From contig JBFJVD010000149.1 of assembly GCA_041624375.1 (NCBI GenBank), positions 1-7,439 of the forward strand: a stretch of DNA of 7,439 bases, in the 5' to 3' direction. Made by a program: the position numbers and the translations under genes. The stretch is from JBFJVD01 sp041624375 (GTDB lineage: Bacteria; Chloroflexota; Anaerolineae; Anaerolineales; E44-bin32). Below the pieces are notes generated by a model. It worked only from the letters and a program-made list of their open reading frames with translations. It did not search any database and had not been told where the DNA came from. Shown here in pieces: positions 6,902-7,439 of this stretch (position 1 is the stretch's first letter; the number at the start of each line of letters is the position of its first letter).

Positions 6902-6927
6902 GCATCGAATTCCGGGTCGATCGATGC
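6902..6927. repeat. Inverted repeat GCATCGA/TCGATGC upstream of the GT4 gene
   Basis: GCATCGA at 6902-6908 is matched by its exact complement TCGATGC at 6921-6927, with 12 bases between. It lies in the 115-base gap between the aminotransferase stop (6965) and the GT4 start (6849). No T run follows on the minus strand, so it is not an intrinsic terminator. It could be a protein-binding site or an RNA hairpin in the message, or chance. Confidence 0.35.
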
Positions 6928-6964
6928 ACTGTGCGCCGCTGTCCTGCCTGGTGAATCGGTTCCA

Positions 6965-7439
6965 TCAAAGCGCAAATGCCGAGAGCACCTTGTGAACTGC
7001 GCGGATAACGTCTGTGACATCCTCGGGGGTCATCGCCGGCATGAGCGGCAAAGAGAGAATCGACTCGCCGGCGCGGTACGCATGTGGGTAGTCCGACGGC
7101 TGGTAGCCATACTTCTGTTGGTAGTAAGGATGGGTGTGGAGCGCGCGGTAGTGAAGCGCAGCCCCAATGTTCTCGGCCAATAAGGCGTCCAATATTTCGT
7201 TGCGCGTCGCTGTGAAGCAGTCGGGGTCCAGCAGCAGAACGTAGAGATGCAGCGCGTGGCGTGTGCCCTCATCAGCCTGCCGCGGCTGAAGGCGCACACC
7301 GCGCAGGTCGCCGAAGGCTGCATCGTATTCGGCGGCGTAAGTTTCTCGAACTTCGAGGAACGTTTCCAGCTTGGCGAGCTGATGGAGCCCAAGGGAAGCC
7401 TGCACGTCGGTGAGATTGTACTTGAAGCCGGGTACGACA
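6965..7439 (-). CDS. DegT/DnrJ/EryC1/StrS-family sugar aminotransferase, C-terminal part (runs off the right edge)
   Basis: The last 157 residues are present; the N-terminus and the PLP-binding lysine lie beyond the right edge. The visible part opens VVPGFKYNLTDVQASLGLHQ, the family hallmark (G-x-x-Y-x-x-T/S-D-x-Q-A-A/S-x-G). It continues with a long helix of charged residues (LETFLEVRETYAAEYDAAF), the strand HALHLYVLLLD, NIGAALHYRALHTHPYY at about 90-106, and ILSLPLMPAMTPEDVTDVI at about 127-145. Enzymes of this family use pyridoxal phosphate and usually glutamate to aminate a keto nucleotide sugar, giving donors such as 4-amino-4,6-dideoxyhexoses (relatives include ArnB, PseC, WecE and PglE types). 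The HYR/HxHPYY and SLPL pattern is ArnB/PseC-like, but which sugar is made cannot be decided without the rest and its neighbours. The gene presumably heads the same operon, supplying one activated sugar to the glycosyltransferases downstream. Confidence 0.92.
   Translation of the reverse strand, partial: VVPGFKYNLTDVQASLGLHQLAKLETFLEVRETYAAEYDAAFGDLRGVRLQPRQADEGTRHALHLYVLLLDPDCFTATRNEILDALLAENIGAALHYRALHTHPYYQQKYGYQPSDYPHAYRAGESILSLPLMPAMTPEDVTDVIRAVHKVLSAFAL

Noticed and set aside
1..7439. CRISPR array, tRNA or rRNA genes, insertion sequence, phage or defence genes
   Set aside because: No spaced repeats, cloverleaf-like sequence, transposase motif or terminal inverted repeats were seen; nearly all of the window is accounted for by polysaccharide genes.

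Overview
This window is part of a surface-polysaccharide (capsule, exopolysaccharide or O-antigen type) biosynthesis locus. It holds seven genes, all on the minus strand, so the order of transcription runs from high to low coordinates. Five genes are complete and one is cut by each window edge. The sequence is moderately GC-rich, and several starts have no visible Shine-Dalgarno sequence. The proteins look bacterial, and the glycosyltransferase style reminds me of environmental Chloroflexota (Anaerolineae-like) genomes. That taxonomic impression is weak inference and no marker gene is present to test it.

Layout in transcription order: (1) the C-terminal 157 residues of a DegT/DnrJ/EryC1/StrS-type sugar aminotransferase (7439-6965); (2) a 457-residue GT4-type glycosyltransferase with a cysteine-rich insertion (6849-5476); (3) a Wzx-like MOP-family flippase of about 491 residues (5392-3917); (4) a 174-base gap, the longest non-coding stretch; (5) a GT2 glycosyltransferase of about 306 residues (3742-2822); (6) a second GT4-type glycosyltransferase of about 419 residues (2802-1543); (7) a 468-residue polytopic protein of the O-antigen polymerase/ligase (Wzy/WaaL) superfamily (1546-140); (8) the first 47 codons of another GT2 glycosyltransferase (143-1). 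The last three genes are tightly packed. Two successive junctions are 4-base ATGA overlaps, and the GT2 to GT4 junction is 4 to 19 bases, depending on the start used.

The genes fit a Wzx/Wzy-dependent scheme. The aminotransferase would make a nucleotide-linked amino sugar. The four glycosyltransferases would build a lipid-linked repeat unit on the cytoplasmic face. The flippase would turn it over, and the Wzy/WaaL-type protein would polymerise it or transfer it to an acceptor. No initiating phosphoglycosyltransferase, chain-length regulator or exporter is in the window; these may lie outside it.

I saw no tRNA, rRNA, CRISPR array, insertion sequence or convincing intrinsic terminator. I did not find a clearly novel system. 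The points most worth a second look are a GT4 enzyme whose usual second active-site glutamate position reads as serine, its four-cysteine insertion, and the identity (polymerase or ligase) of the membrane protein.
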